Positions 42,656 to 54,580 of a DNA stretch of 64,000 nucleotides are shown here, one piece after another. The notes below the pieces were generated by a model, which ran no database searches, was not told where the DNA came from, and saw only the letters and a list, made by a program, of their open reading frames with translations. The position numbers were made by a program, and so were the translations under genes. This stretch comes from Craspedostauros australis. Taxonomy: Eukaryota; Bacillariophyta; Bacillariophyceae; Mastogloiales; Achnanthaceae. Positions within the stretch are counted from its first letter, which is position 1. Each line of letters opens with the position of its first letter. Location: contig JAMXDE010000005.1 in the NCBI GenBank assembly GCA_026770025.1, positions 3,286,001 through 3,350,000 on the forward strand, written 5' to 3'.

Positions 42656-45600
42656 TCACGACCAATACAGATGCGTCAACTTGAAATTTGCACATCCTGT
42701 CAGCCGGATCTTGACCTGGACATCGCGTTCCTCATCTGCGCCACCTGTGTGCGATGGATCATCCAAGATCTTCATCAGTTCCACAACGCGCTGCATCTCA
42801 AACCGACGGGCCATGTACTCCTCGTCATTCAAAGAGATGATGTCACCGCCATCAATGCTGTAGTCGAAGGTGTAATCCACACAGCCTTGTCGCGCCAATT
42901 TGCGATCGGATGAGACAGAGGTCGTGGTGTTATTCGCACCTGCTGGGTGAGCAATCTCCCTTACTTGAGGATTCTGCATTTCAGCTGTTTCGTCCGCATC
43001 TCCAGCTGATGCAACCGCATGCACTGGGCTTTGGGCACTCAACTGCCGTCTTCGATTGCTGCTGTCGGGTTTGTTGTTCACCGTGGTCCACTTGATCGTT
43101 TTCGGATTCGATCCTGGTTTGTACCAGGTCTCCAGCTTGACGATGATCAACCCGTGTTTCACCTTTGGCACGTTGAACACCATCCAACCGCTCTTGCCGT
43201 CAAATGCCAATCCATTCCGTCGGTCATTGTGACGGCTCAGCAAGCATTCCTGACCATCCGATTTGTCGCACCATGAATACATCGTCCCATCGCAGTATCC
43301 GGCAATGGAATGCAAGTAGGTCCCCTTCCCGATATCCGTCGCAGCAGGAAGGTTCGAAACTTCATTCATGGACGTGTCCATGTGGATTGGATCCCTGTTG
43401 GGACGGAACGAAGGACCACCCTCAATGATCGTGAGCACGTCGATATCGTCCTTGGGAGGATGCAATCTGGGCTGAAACACATCTGGCGGCATGTAGAAGC
43501 TCGGTGGTGGTGGGTTGATGTATTGCAATTCTTCTGGTGGCATGATGGAACGCAAACTCGTGTACTCCGGGTTGGCCCTCGGCGTGAACTCCGTCCTGCC
43601 CTGTTGGTTCCACGCGGGTTTCGTCATAGGAGAAGGTCGGCATGATGCAGCCGTTTGGGTTGAATGTCAGAATACGTTGTGCATGGTCAACGTGGATGTT
43701 GTGAGTACAATTATCATTGCGGAATATGATGTGCGTTCGTGCAAAGAGTATTGGTGTTGCAAAATCAAAAGTCAGAAGTGCTAACGGAGCCAAGGAAGAT
43801 TGCGAAGATGCATCATTCATCACAGCAAGGACGGATGGATGCCTCTTGAGACAATGCGATGCATGTCATTTCATTTCAGTATGCGCATGAAGCACGGCAT
43901 TGCGTTCACACGTTCACACTGACCTTCATTGGAAGATAGCACAGTTTCTCGAAGCCCGGCGATCTGTCTCCCAAATTGTAGCACGGGCTGTCTTCGGGCT
44001 TGATATCCAATACCTTCTTCCGCGTGGTCTCGTACAGCTTCGTCACGTGCCACTCCTCGTCGGGGATTGCGTAATCATCTGCTGCACTCCATGTGTCGAT
44101 CACCTCTTCGAGGGCTTTGAGCAACGTGAAGGCCAGGACCCTGCCGCGGATTTGATGCACCTTGTTTCCTGGGTGCCAGCTCGTCCGACCTTCGTCATGT
44201 TGATGCAGATCAGTATGGAGCACGGGCGGATGCATGAATACATGTGTTGTGAATGCGCACTGTGAGGAACATACATATTGATGGTGGGCACCACAGACCA
44301 AGCGAAGCATTGTGGCAGATACTGCGAGCTCAATGTGTCGGCACGAATGCCTCACTTAGTGTCCATCCACTTTTTCGTATCGCAACACAGCACATCACAT
44401 CACAGCATATCACAGCACAATACCAATTAACATGACGTGAAACAGCCGCACACAGCATCACGACTCCCCCAAAAGGAAACATCATGAACAGCTCATCGTT
44501 TTACATGATCCAAAATGCAATCCTCACCTTGCGGAACCCGCTTTTGTTTGTGTGGCGGTTCAAGATCTTTGCGATCCATCCAGCATTTTCCATTGTACTC
44601 TCGTCTCTTGCAAAAGTCCTCTCGGATCGATCTAGCGCAATCTAACGCTTGCACTGCGTACGGTTGCGCGTCCAGTTCCTCCGAAGTCGTCGCCTCCGGC
44701 ACGCCGCTACCAGCACTGCCATTCATTCCAATGTGAACGCCAGCGAGACCATGCAGCTTGACCAAGACATCCCTTGGGAATGACCACAGCACAGGTACCT
44801 TTGGCCCACCAATTAGCGATTGTCTTGCCATCAGGTCCGGATCTCGCGGTCCTGCACAGAATGATGGGAGCAGTAATGGGCAACGAAGATATTTGAAAAT
44901 ACAGAAGCGTGTTGGAAGAGGCATCAACCAATATCATCCGAAACGTTGTTCATATCCATTACTATCGCTGCGGTCTCATCTCACATACCTTTTTCCGTCA
45001 TGCCGCTGTCCCACATCACGATCGCGTTGTCGCCGTAGATATCGCCAGCGGCGATTGCATTGTGACCTGTTCCCAGACCTCCATTGCCAAAGTTCCTGGA
45101 TGTGTGCCGCACGCCAAGTCTGGCAAATACTGGCTCCATGATCTTCGCAACTTGTAACGTGTAGGATTGTTGGAAGTGATTCCTGCAAAGCAAGTGTGAA
45201 TGGGGGTAGGTACGTACCATAGGTAGAGCAGATGAAAGGACATTGCATTCCGAAGCAGATGTGCAAATACAGCGGTATGGGTGTTAGAATTGAACCACAT
45301 CGTCCCCGAACGATAGCACACAAACATCACTGCGCATTACTGGACATTACTGGACATTCCTGGGCATGCGAGAATACAGTAGCATTCGCATTCACGGCAA
45401 CTCACCCGTGTCCCGCAGCGGCCGAATGGCCGCCCATGGCAAAATTGAAAGAATCCTCCGTGATGATTGCATGGAGAAGGCGGCGCTTCAATCCTTCCCA
45501 GCTCTTGGGCGTTGTCCAACCTCCATGGCCCACGTTCGAATCCTTCCCAGCATTAGCGAGATCGTCATCTTCGAAGAATTTCACTGCAAACATGTCCGAT

Positions 45601-46583
45601 CGCGCTGCACGATCATCGCCCGACGCATTCTCATCCTTGCCATGCCCGTACTCTGCAAGTATCGCTTCCATGGCTCGGACGACGAGCTGTTTGGCCTCCC
45701 GCAGAAATCGCTCCATGTACTCCTTGTCCTTTTGCCACGCTTCAATTGGAAATTCTTTCCACGGCACATCACGATTCGGATACGCCTTGTAGAAATCAGC
45801 TTTGGGTCGCTCTGGCTCATCATCCCACGACCAGGATCCCCATCTTGCCTTGATCTCTTCCCGCTCGGCATCGTTGTAGTAGGGCGCACCTCGTTTCTCG
45901 TACGTGAAGAAGCGCACGTCACCTTTTTCACTGTACGTCGTGAGATATTCATACGGGCTTGCCTCAAAGTGCTGTGCGTGCAGATCCGCCGGATGCTGAT
46001 CAGCAGCGGCACCAGGCGTAGCAGGAGCGTTGGCAGCAGCCGATGTTGTGGCAGCAGTTGTCGCCACTCTATCGGATAGAGATGACTGTGCCTGCGCCTG
46101 CGCTGCTTCATCGTCCTTCTTCCTCTGATTGTATTCACTCTTCCTTTGGGCCAAGTCAGCCTTTGACTTTTCGAAGTCCGATTGGACCTGATCGCTGAGG
46201 CTGCCAGAGTCGACCTTGACACCATCTTCGTGAGGTTTGTGAATGACGTCCCCATCGGCAAAGTTGGTTTGCTCGATCTCCATGACCCCAGTGAACATGA
46301 GCACGATGAAACCCACCAACATGACCGTCGCAGCCTTCCACACCAGCACGTTGTCGCGTGATGCCGATGGTTCTGAATCTATCGCGATGTTGTTGTCATG
46401 GCCATCATCATAGCTATTATTGTTAATGTTGCTGTTGTTGCTGTCGATGTCGAAAGGCCTTATTCTGTTTGCGCTCGTTGATGGGGGATATCTGCTGCTG
46501 CCACGGCCATTGGCGCTCCGCCGATGATCTCGCATGCTTTGGTGATGCCGTGGGACGTCATTCGATGCCGAGAGCCTGTTCAT
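42656..46583 (-). CDS. Membrane-anchored SGNH-hydrolase-like protein, five exons, frame break in last exon
   Basis: Proposed exons: 46583-45406, 45182-44989, 44851-44528, 44189-43920 and 43780-42656. The first three joins keep frame and restore motifs (AAAGHG-NHFQQSY; MTEKG-PRDPD; VPQG-RTSWHPG). Residues 79-101 are a type II membrane anchor; a Ser/Ala/Gln stalk and a lumenal domain follow. GGHSAAAGHGNHF, FGNGGLGTGHNA and IVMWDSGMTE resemble SGNH esterase blocks (GxSxxxG, GxxGxGHN). The substrate is unknown; a carbohydrate or lipid ester is possible. In exon 5 the coding frame of the first part (ILTFNPNGCIMPTFSYDE) differs by one base from that of the long remainder (KPAWNQQGRTEFTPR, about 320 codons). 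This is a sequence error, an unseen splice or a real break. The exon 4 donor is the least certain. Confidence 0.7.
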
Positions 46584-47470
46584 CTTGCAGCGCTGGGCAC
46601 TGCTTCACCCTGACTACGTCTACGAATGGATCGTCTGGATTGGAAGAATGCCTCCCTTGTATGTAGACTTTGCCTCATTCAAGTATCAGCGTGGGCAATG
46701 ACCGTGCGAATTCGAGACGTTGCGTCTTGTTGGTTTGGATAAAAGCGCAAGTGGCTCGATTATTGTGAGTGTGTTCTGACTCTGACATACGCCATCTGAC
46801 ATGAGAGAGTGGGTAGGTCGTTGGACATTCGTGTCGCATGAGCACCAGTCACACCGCATCTTCCTTTGTTGGCAGTAGGCGCCTCTTCTTGAGAGGGAGT
46901 CGTGTGGGCAACGCTGATTTCCCACACTGCCTCCATTGTGCACATCTTGTGCCGTGTTTTGACACGATGGGTCTTTTCCTTTGTGTGTTGTTTCCCACAA
47001 ACACGACATGAGGCACTAACCATGCACTTTTTCGCTCCAGTCGTGTTTCTTAGAGTTGATCATCGTAGTCGAAAGTGTCCGTTTTAGACTGGATGGAACT
47101 CTACGATGATAAATCCAGTGAAGTGTACCCGGTTGTCTTTGCAGAACCCGAGCACAAGCGCGCCGCATGTAGTTTCTACGACGGCCTGGTAGGGATCCCA
47201 TGGTTGCGTCGCGATTTGTTTTTTGTCGACTCTGGTTTTCGGATCAAACTTGACCAGCCGACATCGCAATCGGAAAAAAAAAACAAGAACAACGCGGCAA
47301 TTCACGCGATAAAATTACGAAGAAGAGGGCGATGCACAAAAACAACGCGAAACAACGCGAAACAACACGCAGAAGAAAAAAAGGCACCGCACAACAACAC
47401 GCGTTTGCACACAAAAATCGAGCACGACAACAACAACCAAACCCAAAAGCACCACCATCAAGAACCCAAA
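46584..47470. other. Divergent promoter of SGNH-like gene and histone H1
   Basis: 0.89 kb. Close to the H1 start there is a poly-A run (47274-47283) and A/C-rich sequence with two ACAACGCGAA units (47342-47361), probably the H1 5' UTR. No gene recognised. Confidence 0.4.
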
Positions 47471-49006
47471 ATGGCGACCATCGCAATGATTCTGGAGGCC
47501 CTCGAGGCCCTGAAGGACCGCACAGGATCCTCCGTCCCCGCCATCAACAAGTGGATCGAAGCCGAGAAGAAAGTGAGTTCATTTGATCGAGTTACGCCCG
47601 ATTTTCGTTCGCTGGTCGGTTGCAGAAAACACGCATGCGACTTCGGATGGTCGAAAATTGTGAGGTCCACTTGGTGACCATGGAGCGGGTGCACGGCTTC
47701 ACAACTTTGCAGGCATGCTGCAATGATCATTCTCTGCACGCAGGAAAAGTTTGAGCTCGATCGGAGGTCGGCAAGTGTCGATTTGGGCCATCTCAATTTG
47801 AGGATGCCTCTACGAGGGGTCCGGTACAAAATTGTAGGAGGGAGCAAAACCTCCTTCAGATGACATGTGTGGAGTCATGCGAATTGCCTGAGGATGTATC
47901 CAACTGCCGTTCATCACTCACGACATCCTCCTCATTCATCGTACATCCATGCTGCCGGATTCCGCAGACGACCATCAAGAAGCACGTCATGAGGGCGGCC
48001 TTGAAGCGGGGCGTTGAGAACGCCACGTTGGTCCAGGTCAAGGCTTCGTACAAGATTTCTGCGGAACACAAGAAGAAGATGAAGGAGGCAGCCAAGCCAA
48101 AGAAGAAGAAGGTCGTCAAGAAGGCACCACCCAAGAAGAAGACTCCAGCCAAGAAGAAGGTGAGATCGTTGCATTGGCGGATTGCATGAACAGCCGCATC
48201 ATCCATGGTTGCGCACGATCATCGTCAGCTGCGTCATCGTCACGTCCGGCGCGCCCTTTCATGACCAAATCTCACACCACAATTTTTTGCCTCCCCACCA
48301 ATGTGCTTGTACGTCTGCGTCAATGACTGTGCGCGCAGACAACAACTGCTGCCAAAAAGAAGGTAAGAGAAAACAGCCTGGGTGAAATCAGAAACGCAAC
48401 AGAGTACAATGTATCGCATTGCAGCGTTGCGTGGCGCAGTATAGCTGTATGCAAGAGCCCCATGGTGAAACGGCAACATCCAACAGCGGGCGCGGCAGCT
48501 CAAAACTCGTGCGCGGCCAGGGATCGGGTCGTACTTTCCGTTTGGATGCGAAGGATGATTTCGCGATTGGCTGGGTGATTGCAGCATCATGTCGTGTCAT
48601 GTCATTGCAGCACAACTGATGGCTTTCATTCATTCGATTCATTTTACCGCAATGGTGCCTCACACTCACTCGCTGCCTATGCCCATTCGTCATTCCTGTC
48701 CTGGACTCCAATAATTTTTGCCAACCACAGACAACCACCGCCTCGTCCACCAAGAAGGCTGCCTCCACCACGGCCGCAAAGAAGAAGACGACGACAAAGA
48801 AGGCCACAGCAAAGAAGCCAACCGCCGCCAAGGCCACGAGCAAGGCGACAAAGAAGGCCGCGAGCAAGACCACGACGAAGAAGGCGTCTGCCACTACTAC
48901 CAAGAAGAAGGTGACCAAGGCCAAGCCAACTGCCACCAAGAAGAAGACGACGACGAAGAAGACAACAGCCGCCGCCAAGAAGAAGGTAGCCACCAAGGCA
49001 CAGTAA
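47471..49006 (+). CDS. H1: Linker histone H1
   Basis: Four exons, all introns phase 0: 47471-47572, 47968-48159, 48339-48362 (a 24-bp micro-exon) and 48731-49006. All introns have GT-AG ends (GTGAGT, GTGAGA, GTAAGA donors), giving 197 residues. Exons 1-2 encode the winged-helix globular domain (MILEALEALKDRTGSSVPAINKW, then TIKKHVMRAALKRGVENATLVQV and ASYKI). Exons 2-4 encode the Lys/Ala/Thr/Pro tail that neutralises linker DNA and compacts chromatin. Exons 2, 3 and 4 each start with Thr-Thr codons and exons 1-3 each end in a Lys run, so the tail looks built from repeated exon units. Being intron-bearing, it is probably a polyadenylated, replication-independent type. Confidence 0.92.
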
Positions 49007-50365
49007 GCATGTCGAGCGTCGATCCCTGTCGCATTCCTGCTTGGGAGAGACGCGCGGCGGCAACGACCGCACTACCTACATTCAGTGTGAAGAGAGAGGC
49101 TGGGTGGTTTACCAGTTGGCACGCGGACTGACAGACGGGTCAGCTAAAACACACGAGTGCGAACGAGGATGCAGATGCAGATCCAGGCATGTACAAAGAC
49201 CTTGACAATTACGCACAAATCGGCAGCCAACACGTGCATGAATACATACATACAATAGTATATTGTGGATGTTTTGACAGAACTAGACACGAGATATTGA
49301 CACCACTGTCGACCATAGCCTTTGCAAAGCAGAGTATTCTGTTCGTGTCTATCGTAAATGGTTGAGTGTTGTGCGTTGCGTGATAACGGTTGACGCCGGT
49401 TGCGGATGGGGATGTCACCTCGCACAGAGACGTTGATTCTGTTTCTTCGTTTTCCACCATCGGGAAATTCTTTCATCGAACCCGCGTCAGCCTGTTCTCG
49501 TCCGTTTCAAAGCCAAAATGTGAGATCAGTTTTAAAACCCTTCCACTGCCTCGTTTCCAGATATGATTGCACCATCGTGATCGCATTCATTCAGAGATGA
49601 TGAATATGGTCTCATATCGTCGCATCGACGGCTCCTTTGCCGCTCCCGATACCTTGCGAACGCCATTGTCGCCACGCGATACTGCGCGTTGTTGTGATTT
49701 TTGGGTTGTGTTGTCGATCATGGAAAAAAGGTATCAAGGACTTTGGAAGCTCCTTTTCGATTCTTCGATTCCCGAGCCATCAGCTGAGTCCTGAATTGGT
49801 ACGTGCGTACTCGTACTGTGGTGATGTGAAAACCTGGATTCCATTCCCCGTTCCACGTGAAGCGATGATTGCCGCAGAAGCGAGCATCGGGATGGAATCC
49901 TGATGAAAGCGTTCTCTGTTGACACCGTGCAGGTTGGTTTGTCTGTGCGATGTTGCGTGTTCGCCTCCATCAATTTCACGCAGCTGCCGCAACCACTGAC
50001 TGACGCAGGCCTTTGCGGACATCATCACAGCCACAGACGGAGAAGAAGCGCCGCGGGCAACGAAAGGGCCGAATCAACACATCAACATGGACGGAAGCAA
50101 GAGCCGAGAGAAAGTAAAGGGTGTTCGGCAGTTGGCTGCTGTGTGAACGCGAAGCTGGGATACGTCAATCAGCCAACCAACCAGCAAAGCAGTCAGTCAG
50201 TCAGTCACTCGGCCAACCAGCCGCTCAGCTCTCTGAACAGCAGCCATCAACAACGAACACATCACATCCAGCAGAGAAGAAGGAAAGACTTCCTTGCCAT
50301 CAACTCGCTGCCTCAATCACATTCACATTAACAACAACTGCACAAGCAACAGATAGACAGACACC
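49007..50365. other. 1.4-kb intergenic region
   Basis: Between H1 and the plastid S15 gene, both on plus. It includes a CAGTCAGTCAGTCA repeat at 50191-50204. No gene or RNA recognised. Confidence 0.4.
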
Positions 50366-51528
50366 ATGATGTTCTCAAGAACCACCGTCCTGGCCATTGT
50401 TGCCGTTTGCGGAGTCGCCGTTGAAGGCTTCACACCAGCTGCCCCATCCTCTGCCAGAGTACGTACGGTAGCATGCACAGGCCTCCACTTCCTTCGTTGC
50501 ATCAACCATGGCGGCGTGTAGAGCGCGTCTCAGGGGGTGATGCCGCTGTCATGGGCCGGTGCTCGCATTGCGCATCAAGCGGAGCTGCGTTGCGGTGGAT
50601 CGATGGGATGGGAACAGCTGATGCAATTTCAGTTTTGTTTCGTGTCTGTGAACAGCTGTTCGTTGTCGGCAGGGCAGTTGTTTGTCGTCGGGAACTCTCG
50701 AAGCTGATGGGCATGATGGGAAGAGCGTCGCCCGATGCAGTTCAAGCGTGGACATGGGGACGATACAAGCTCTGCCTGTTACGATGGTCGAGACTGCTTC
50801 ACAGCTCTTGATGGTGTCACGTGACTCTCTCTACTGCGCAAACATCATGTTCTCACCTCTCTTCTTGCACTGCCACCCGCTGCCTCAATCGCTCACCTTC
50901 TGTTTGATGCACGCATCGATGTGATGTGATGTATTGCGATGTGATGTTACCCAATGGCGTGTTTCGTTGAATGCAGGTCTCTGAAATTGTGAAGGACAGC
51001 GAGCGATTCAACCCTGTGCCGCAGACCGTCCTCTCCGTCGCCACCGACATCCTGGACGACATCGAGGGCGCCTCCGAAGAGGAAGAGGATGACTACATGT
51101 TCAACGAGGGCGAGCTCGAGGAGGAGGACGACGAGACCACCGGAATCGAGGATGACGGCGAGCCACCGGCCTGGTTCACATCCCAGCAGCGCATGGATGA
51201 ACTCAGATCCACATGGCGACGATCGGAGAAGGACACTGGAAGCCCCGAGTTCCAGGTCGCCGGCATGACAGAGCGCATCAGCTACCTCACCAAGCACCTC
51301 CAGCAGAATCCAAAGGACTACTCCACCCGCAGAGGCCTCGTGGCCCTCGTCAACAAGAGACGCCGACTGTTGAATTACCTCATCCGGGAAGACGAGCAGA
51401 AATACGCAGACATCATCAGCTCGTTGGGCATCCGCCACAAGGCGCCAGGCCGAGTCGAATCGCGTGAAGACAAGTACGGACGCTTCAACAAGCAGAAGTC
51501 CGTCAAGAAGCATCTCCAGAAGAAATAG
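50366..51528 (+). CDS. RPS15: Plastid-targeted ribosomal protein S15 (bS15)
   Basis: Two exons, 50366-50458 and 50977-51528 (intron GTACGT...GCAG, 518 bp, phase 0), give 214 residues. Residues 1-20 are a signal peptide (MMFSRTTVLAIVAVCGVAVEG) followed by FTPAAPSSAR, the Phe-at-+1 transit motif used by red-lineage complex plastids. The intron lies directly after the targeting region. The bS15 domain spans about 118-185 (GSPEFQVAGMTERISYL, KDYSTRRGLVALVNKRRRLLNYL), which binds 16S rRNA in the small-subunit platform. An unusual acidic linker of about 30 Glu/Asp-rich residues (61-92) separates targeting from the S15 fold; the mature N-terminus is therefore longer than in bacteria. The C-terminal tail is basic. 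Confidence 0.93.
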
Positions 51529-52159
51529 ACTATTCAATCAACGCCTACACAACCAAACAGCTCTCCTGCGCGTAAGAGTTGTACCGCGAGCAACACGACA
51601 GCAACAACAACGTCACACTGATACTAATACCATAGGTCCCATTCCACCAGTTCTAACGTGAAGAGTAGCCACTAATCAAGGTTGGATTGCACGTTACCAT
51701 GGCTCGGCGAATCGAGATACGAGAATGATGTGAAGATGTGATGGATGCGATGATGTCATGATGGATCGGGTGATGCGAAAGTACTGATGGTACAGTGCAC
51801 ACACGGTCTGTGTTGTTGTACTTGTGTTTGTGCGGAGTCGGCCACGATCAGCAACAAACACGCCCATCAAAAACACGTCAGTCACTTCCACCGAACAGAA
51901 CAGAAAGTCGGTGCTGTGTGCATCACATGCGTCTCCTCATGAATTCAACTTGGTTTGCTTCTCTCTCGGACGAACGAACATGTATCGTGCTGGAGCGTTG
52001 AGGATCCACCTCATGCACACATTCAGGGATGCATGCCTTCGTGAACGACGCTGAATCTGGTACACTTGACAGAGCACGTCGCTGATCAATAGGTGATGCA
52101 CGAAGCCAAACGACTTCGAGGAAAAGATACATTGTGAGATCAGCAAGCACATCCACAAC
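51529..52159. other. Intergenic region
   Basis: 0.63 kb. Nothing certain. An unseen 5' exon of the next gene might lie here. Confidence 0.35.
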
Positions 52160-52759
52160 ATGCATCTATCGGGACGGCAATCGTCAGCTCGCGGTGGGGG
52201 ACAGGCTCTCTCCAGCGATGCACACCACCATCAAGCACGATATCCAAGCAAGGACGACCGATTGTCGCAACAGCACACCCCACAAGAGACGGAATGGGAT
52301 ACAGCGACGGTGGAATCTTTGCGATCAAGTGGAAATGATCACACCCCAGCCTACAGACGACTTCTTGGTTCCGTGCTATCCGCGCTGATCATCACATCGA
52401 CCATGCCGCTGCAATCCCATGCACTGATCAGCGAACAGCCTTCCCTGATGATCAGCATGGACGATGCAACCACGCTCGGCAACCCCGCCGACGCCGCACG
52501 ACGTCTCCTCGTCGACCCATCGCCCGTGCGACCCAACGCCATCGCGCTGCAGCAACTGCGACAGCAGCAGGACATGCAGGACTTTCGGCTGCAGCTGTGC
52601 CAGACGCAGGGGCAGGACTGGGATCAGTGCTTCTTCTATGGTCCGCAGAATATGAAGCGGCAGAGTGCCGTGCTTCCACCGTCGGCCAGTTTGGAGCAGA
52701 TGCCGGCACGCAACGCCTTCGTGCCGTCGTCGGGCGGTAACCGGATACCGACGTGGTGA
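52160..52759 (+). CDS. Small hypothetical protein, possible plastid thylakoid-lumen protein
   Basis: 199-residue frame. The first 64 residues are hydrophilic and compositionally odd. Residues about 68-86 (LLGSVLSALIITSTMPLQSHA) form a hydrophobic segment preceded by two Arg and ending in an AxA-like cleavage site, as in thylakoid lumen signals. The mature part would be about 110 residues with two Cys (LQLCQTQGQDWDQCFFYG). I do not recognise the family. If it is a lumen protein, an upstream exon encoding an ER signal peptide is missing from this model. The coding call rests on the long frame, the ordered C-terminal composition and base usage like its neighbours. Confidence 0.55.
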   Translation: MHLSGRQSSARGGGQALSSDAHHHQARYPSKDDRLSQQHTPQETEWDTATVESLRSSGNDHTPAYRRLLGSVLSALIITSTMPLQSHALISEQPSLMISMDDATTLGNPADAARRLLVDPSPVRPNAIALQQLRQQQDMQDFRLQLCQTQGQDWDQCFFYGPQNMKRQSAVLPPSASLEQMPARNAFVPSSGGNRIPTW

Positions 52760-53394
52760 ATGTCATTGCGTTGGGAGTTGAGTGGAGTGGAGTGGAGTTG
52801 GGTGAAGTGGAGTGAAGCAGGCGAGTGGAGAGATGGATTTGAACTACGAGTGCAACAATGTGGGAGACTACTCTACTCTATAGTACTCTACCTGTGCTCT
52901 ATCATGGATACGGGCGCACGCCCCTTGGATCAAGCAACTACATGAAGGGAGACAGAGTAGCAACATTGATCGTACCCGCAGAGTGGCAGAGTGATTGTTA
53001 CTGGTGATAGTCACTGCTACTTTCGGTGGTCTAGTCTACATCTATAGCCATTCTCCAAAAAGAATCTATATAAGTACCCGTCACCAAGTATCTTTCGCGA
53101 CGAGCACAAGGAAGCCAACCGAAGTCGTGAGAAGAACGAGCAACAACAAAGCAAATCGCGGATTCGGCAAGAAACACCATGGCGATAGCAGATCTTCGTA
53201 CTGTCTCCGCTCTCGTTCACACAGACAAACAGCCACACTCACACACCAACAAAGAGCAAAGGAAGCAAGTCTCCTGGTTTTTCGCAAACAACCAAGCAAG
53301 AAGAGAAGCAAACAAGCAAGGCGACACATCTTGTAGATCACTCCATTCACCTCATCTCATCTCATCTCTGAACAGAAGAAAGAAAGAAAGCAAC
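52760..53394. other. Promoter and 5' leader of PSMA7
   Basis: 0.64 kb with GGAGTGGAGTGGAGT direct repeats at 52784-52798 and a TATA-box-like element at 53067-53074. The 300 bases before the PSMA7 start are A/C-rich, as expected of a 5' UTR. Confidence 0.4.
53067..53074 (+). promoter_or_regulatory. TATA-box-like TATATAAG
   Basis: TATATAAG lies 320 bp upstream of the PSMA7 ATG. It would predict a transcription start near 53100 and a long leader. Only the motif supports it. Confidence 0.3.
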
Positions 53395-54580
53395 ATGTCA
53401 TACGATCGCGCGATCACAGTGTTCAGCCCAGACGGGCATCTGCTGCAAGTCGAATACTCCATGGAGGCAGTCCGCAGAGGCTCCACCGTGGTGGGCATTC
53501 AGGGAGCGGACTGCGTCATCCTCGCAGTTGAGAAGAGAGCGATTGCCAAGTGAGTTGCTGCGTGTCGTGGTGTGCTGAAGTTGTCTTGTGTTGCGATGGT
53601 GTTGCGCTGGGGTCGTTGTGTTGGTGTGCCTTCTCCTTTCGTTTCATTCCATACCGTTCAGTTCAGTTCTGGGTGCTCCATCCAGGGGCAGGTCCCTCCT
53701 CTGCTATTGGCGCCATCGATGTCGGCAATGGCAATGGTGTTTGAATGGAATGCAGTGGAGTGGCGGAAGCAACTGCGAGGTTGCCAACAACGACAACAAC
53801 AACACTACAATCACGCAATGATCCAACTGCATGCTCTGCAGCAGCCACTCAACAATAACAGCATCTAACCTCTCACCCATTCGAACACATACGCTCACAT
53901 TCTTGCACCAACTTTGAACATGCGACAACAATCACGATGACAATCACGATGACAATCACGATGGCAATAACAGACTGCAGGACTCTCGAACCATCCGAAA
54001 GATCGTGTCCGTGGACAACCGCACCGTGCTGGCATTCGCTGGATTGACGGCCGATGCCCGCGTCCTCATCAACAAGCTCCGCATCGAGGCGCAGAGCTAC
54101 CGCCTCACGATGGAGGATTCGCCATCCATCGACTACCTCGCCCGTTACTTGGCCAGAGTGCAGCAGGGATACACGCAGCGCGGAGGAGTGCGTCCGTTCG
54201 GTATCGCCACGCTCATGACGGGAGTCAACGACGACAAGGCCAGCGAAGGCCGTCCCTTCCTCTACCAGACCGATCCGGCCGGAACCCACAGCCGGTGGAA
54301 GGCGCAGGTCATCGGAGGCCGCAATTCCAAGTCGCTGCGCGAGTTCCTGGAAAAGCAGGTGGAGGAGAAGAAGGACACAATGACGGAGGCGACGTGCGTG
54401 CGAATGGCCGTCCAGGCCTTGCTCGAGGTCGTCGACAGCGGCGCCAAGACCATGGAGATTTGCGTCGTCAGACGACATGGCAACAAGGAGATGCTCAGCG
54501 AGGAAAAGATTGATGCCGTCGTCAAGGAGATCGAGGCGGAGCAGCAGACGGACGCGCCGGCGGCATCTGGAGACGAGTAG
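53395..54580 (+). CDS. PSMA7: 20S proteasome subunit alpha-4 (PSMA7 type)
   Basis: Two exons, 53395-53549 and 53974-54580 (phase 2 intron of 424 bp, GTGAGT...ACAG), join as [14 protein letters not shown] and give 253 residues, close to human PSMA7 (248). The alpha-subunit signature is at the start ([20 protein letters not shown], with [12 protein letters not shown] next). Further conserved stretches are [40 protein letters not shown] and [10 protein letters not shown]. Alpha subunits form the outer rings that gate entry of substrates into the proteasome; they are not catalytic. The 3' splice site follows three copies of a 12-bp repeat rather than a pyrimidine tract. Confidence 0.96.

Noticed and set aside
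48388-48996. A very hydrophobic 202-codon minus-strand frame
   Set aside because: It is the antisense of the Lys-rich H1 tail (AAG codons read as CTT), which gives false Leu/Phe/Val runs.
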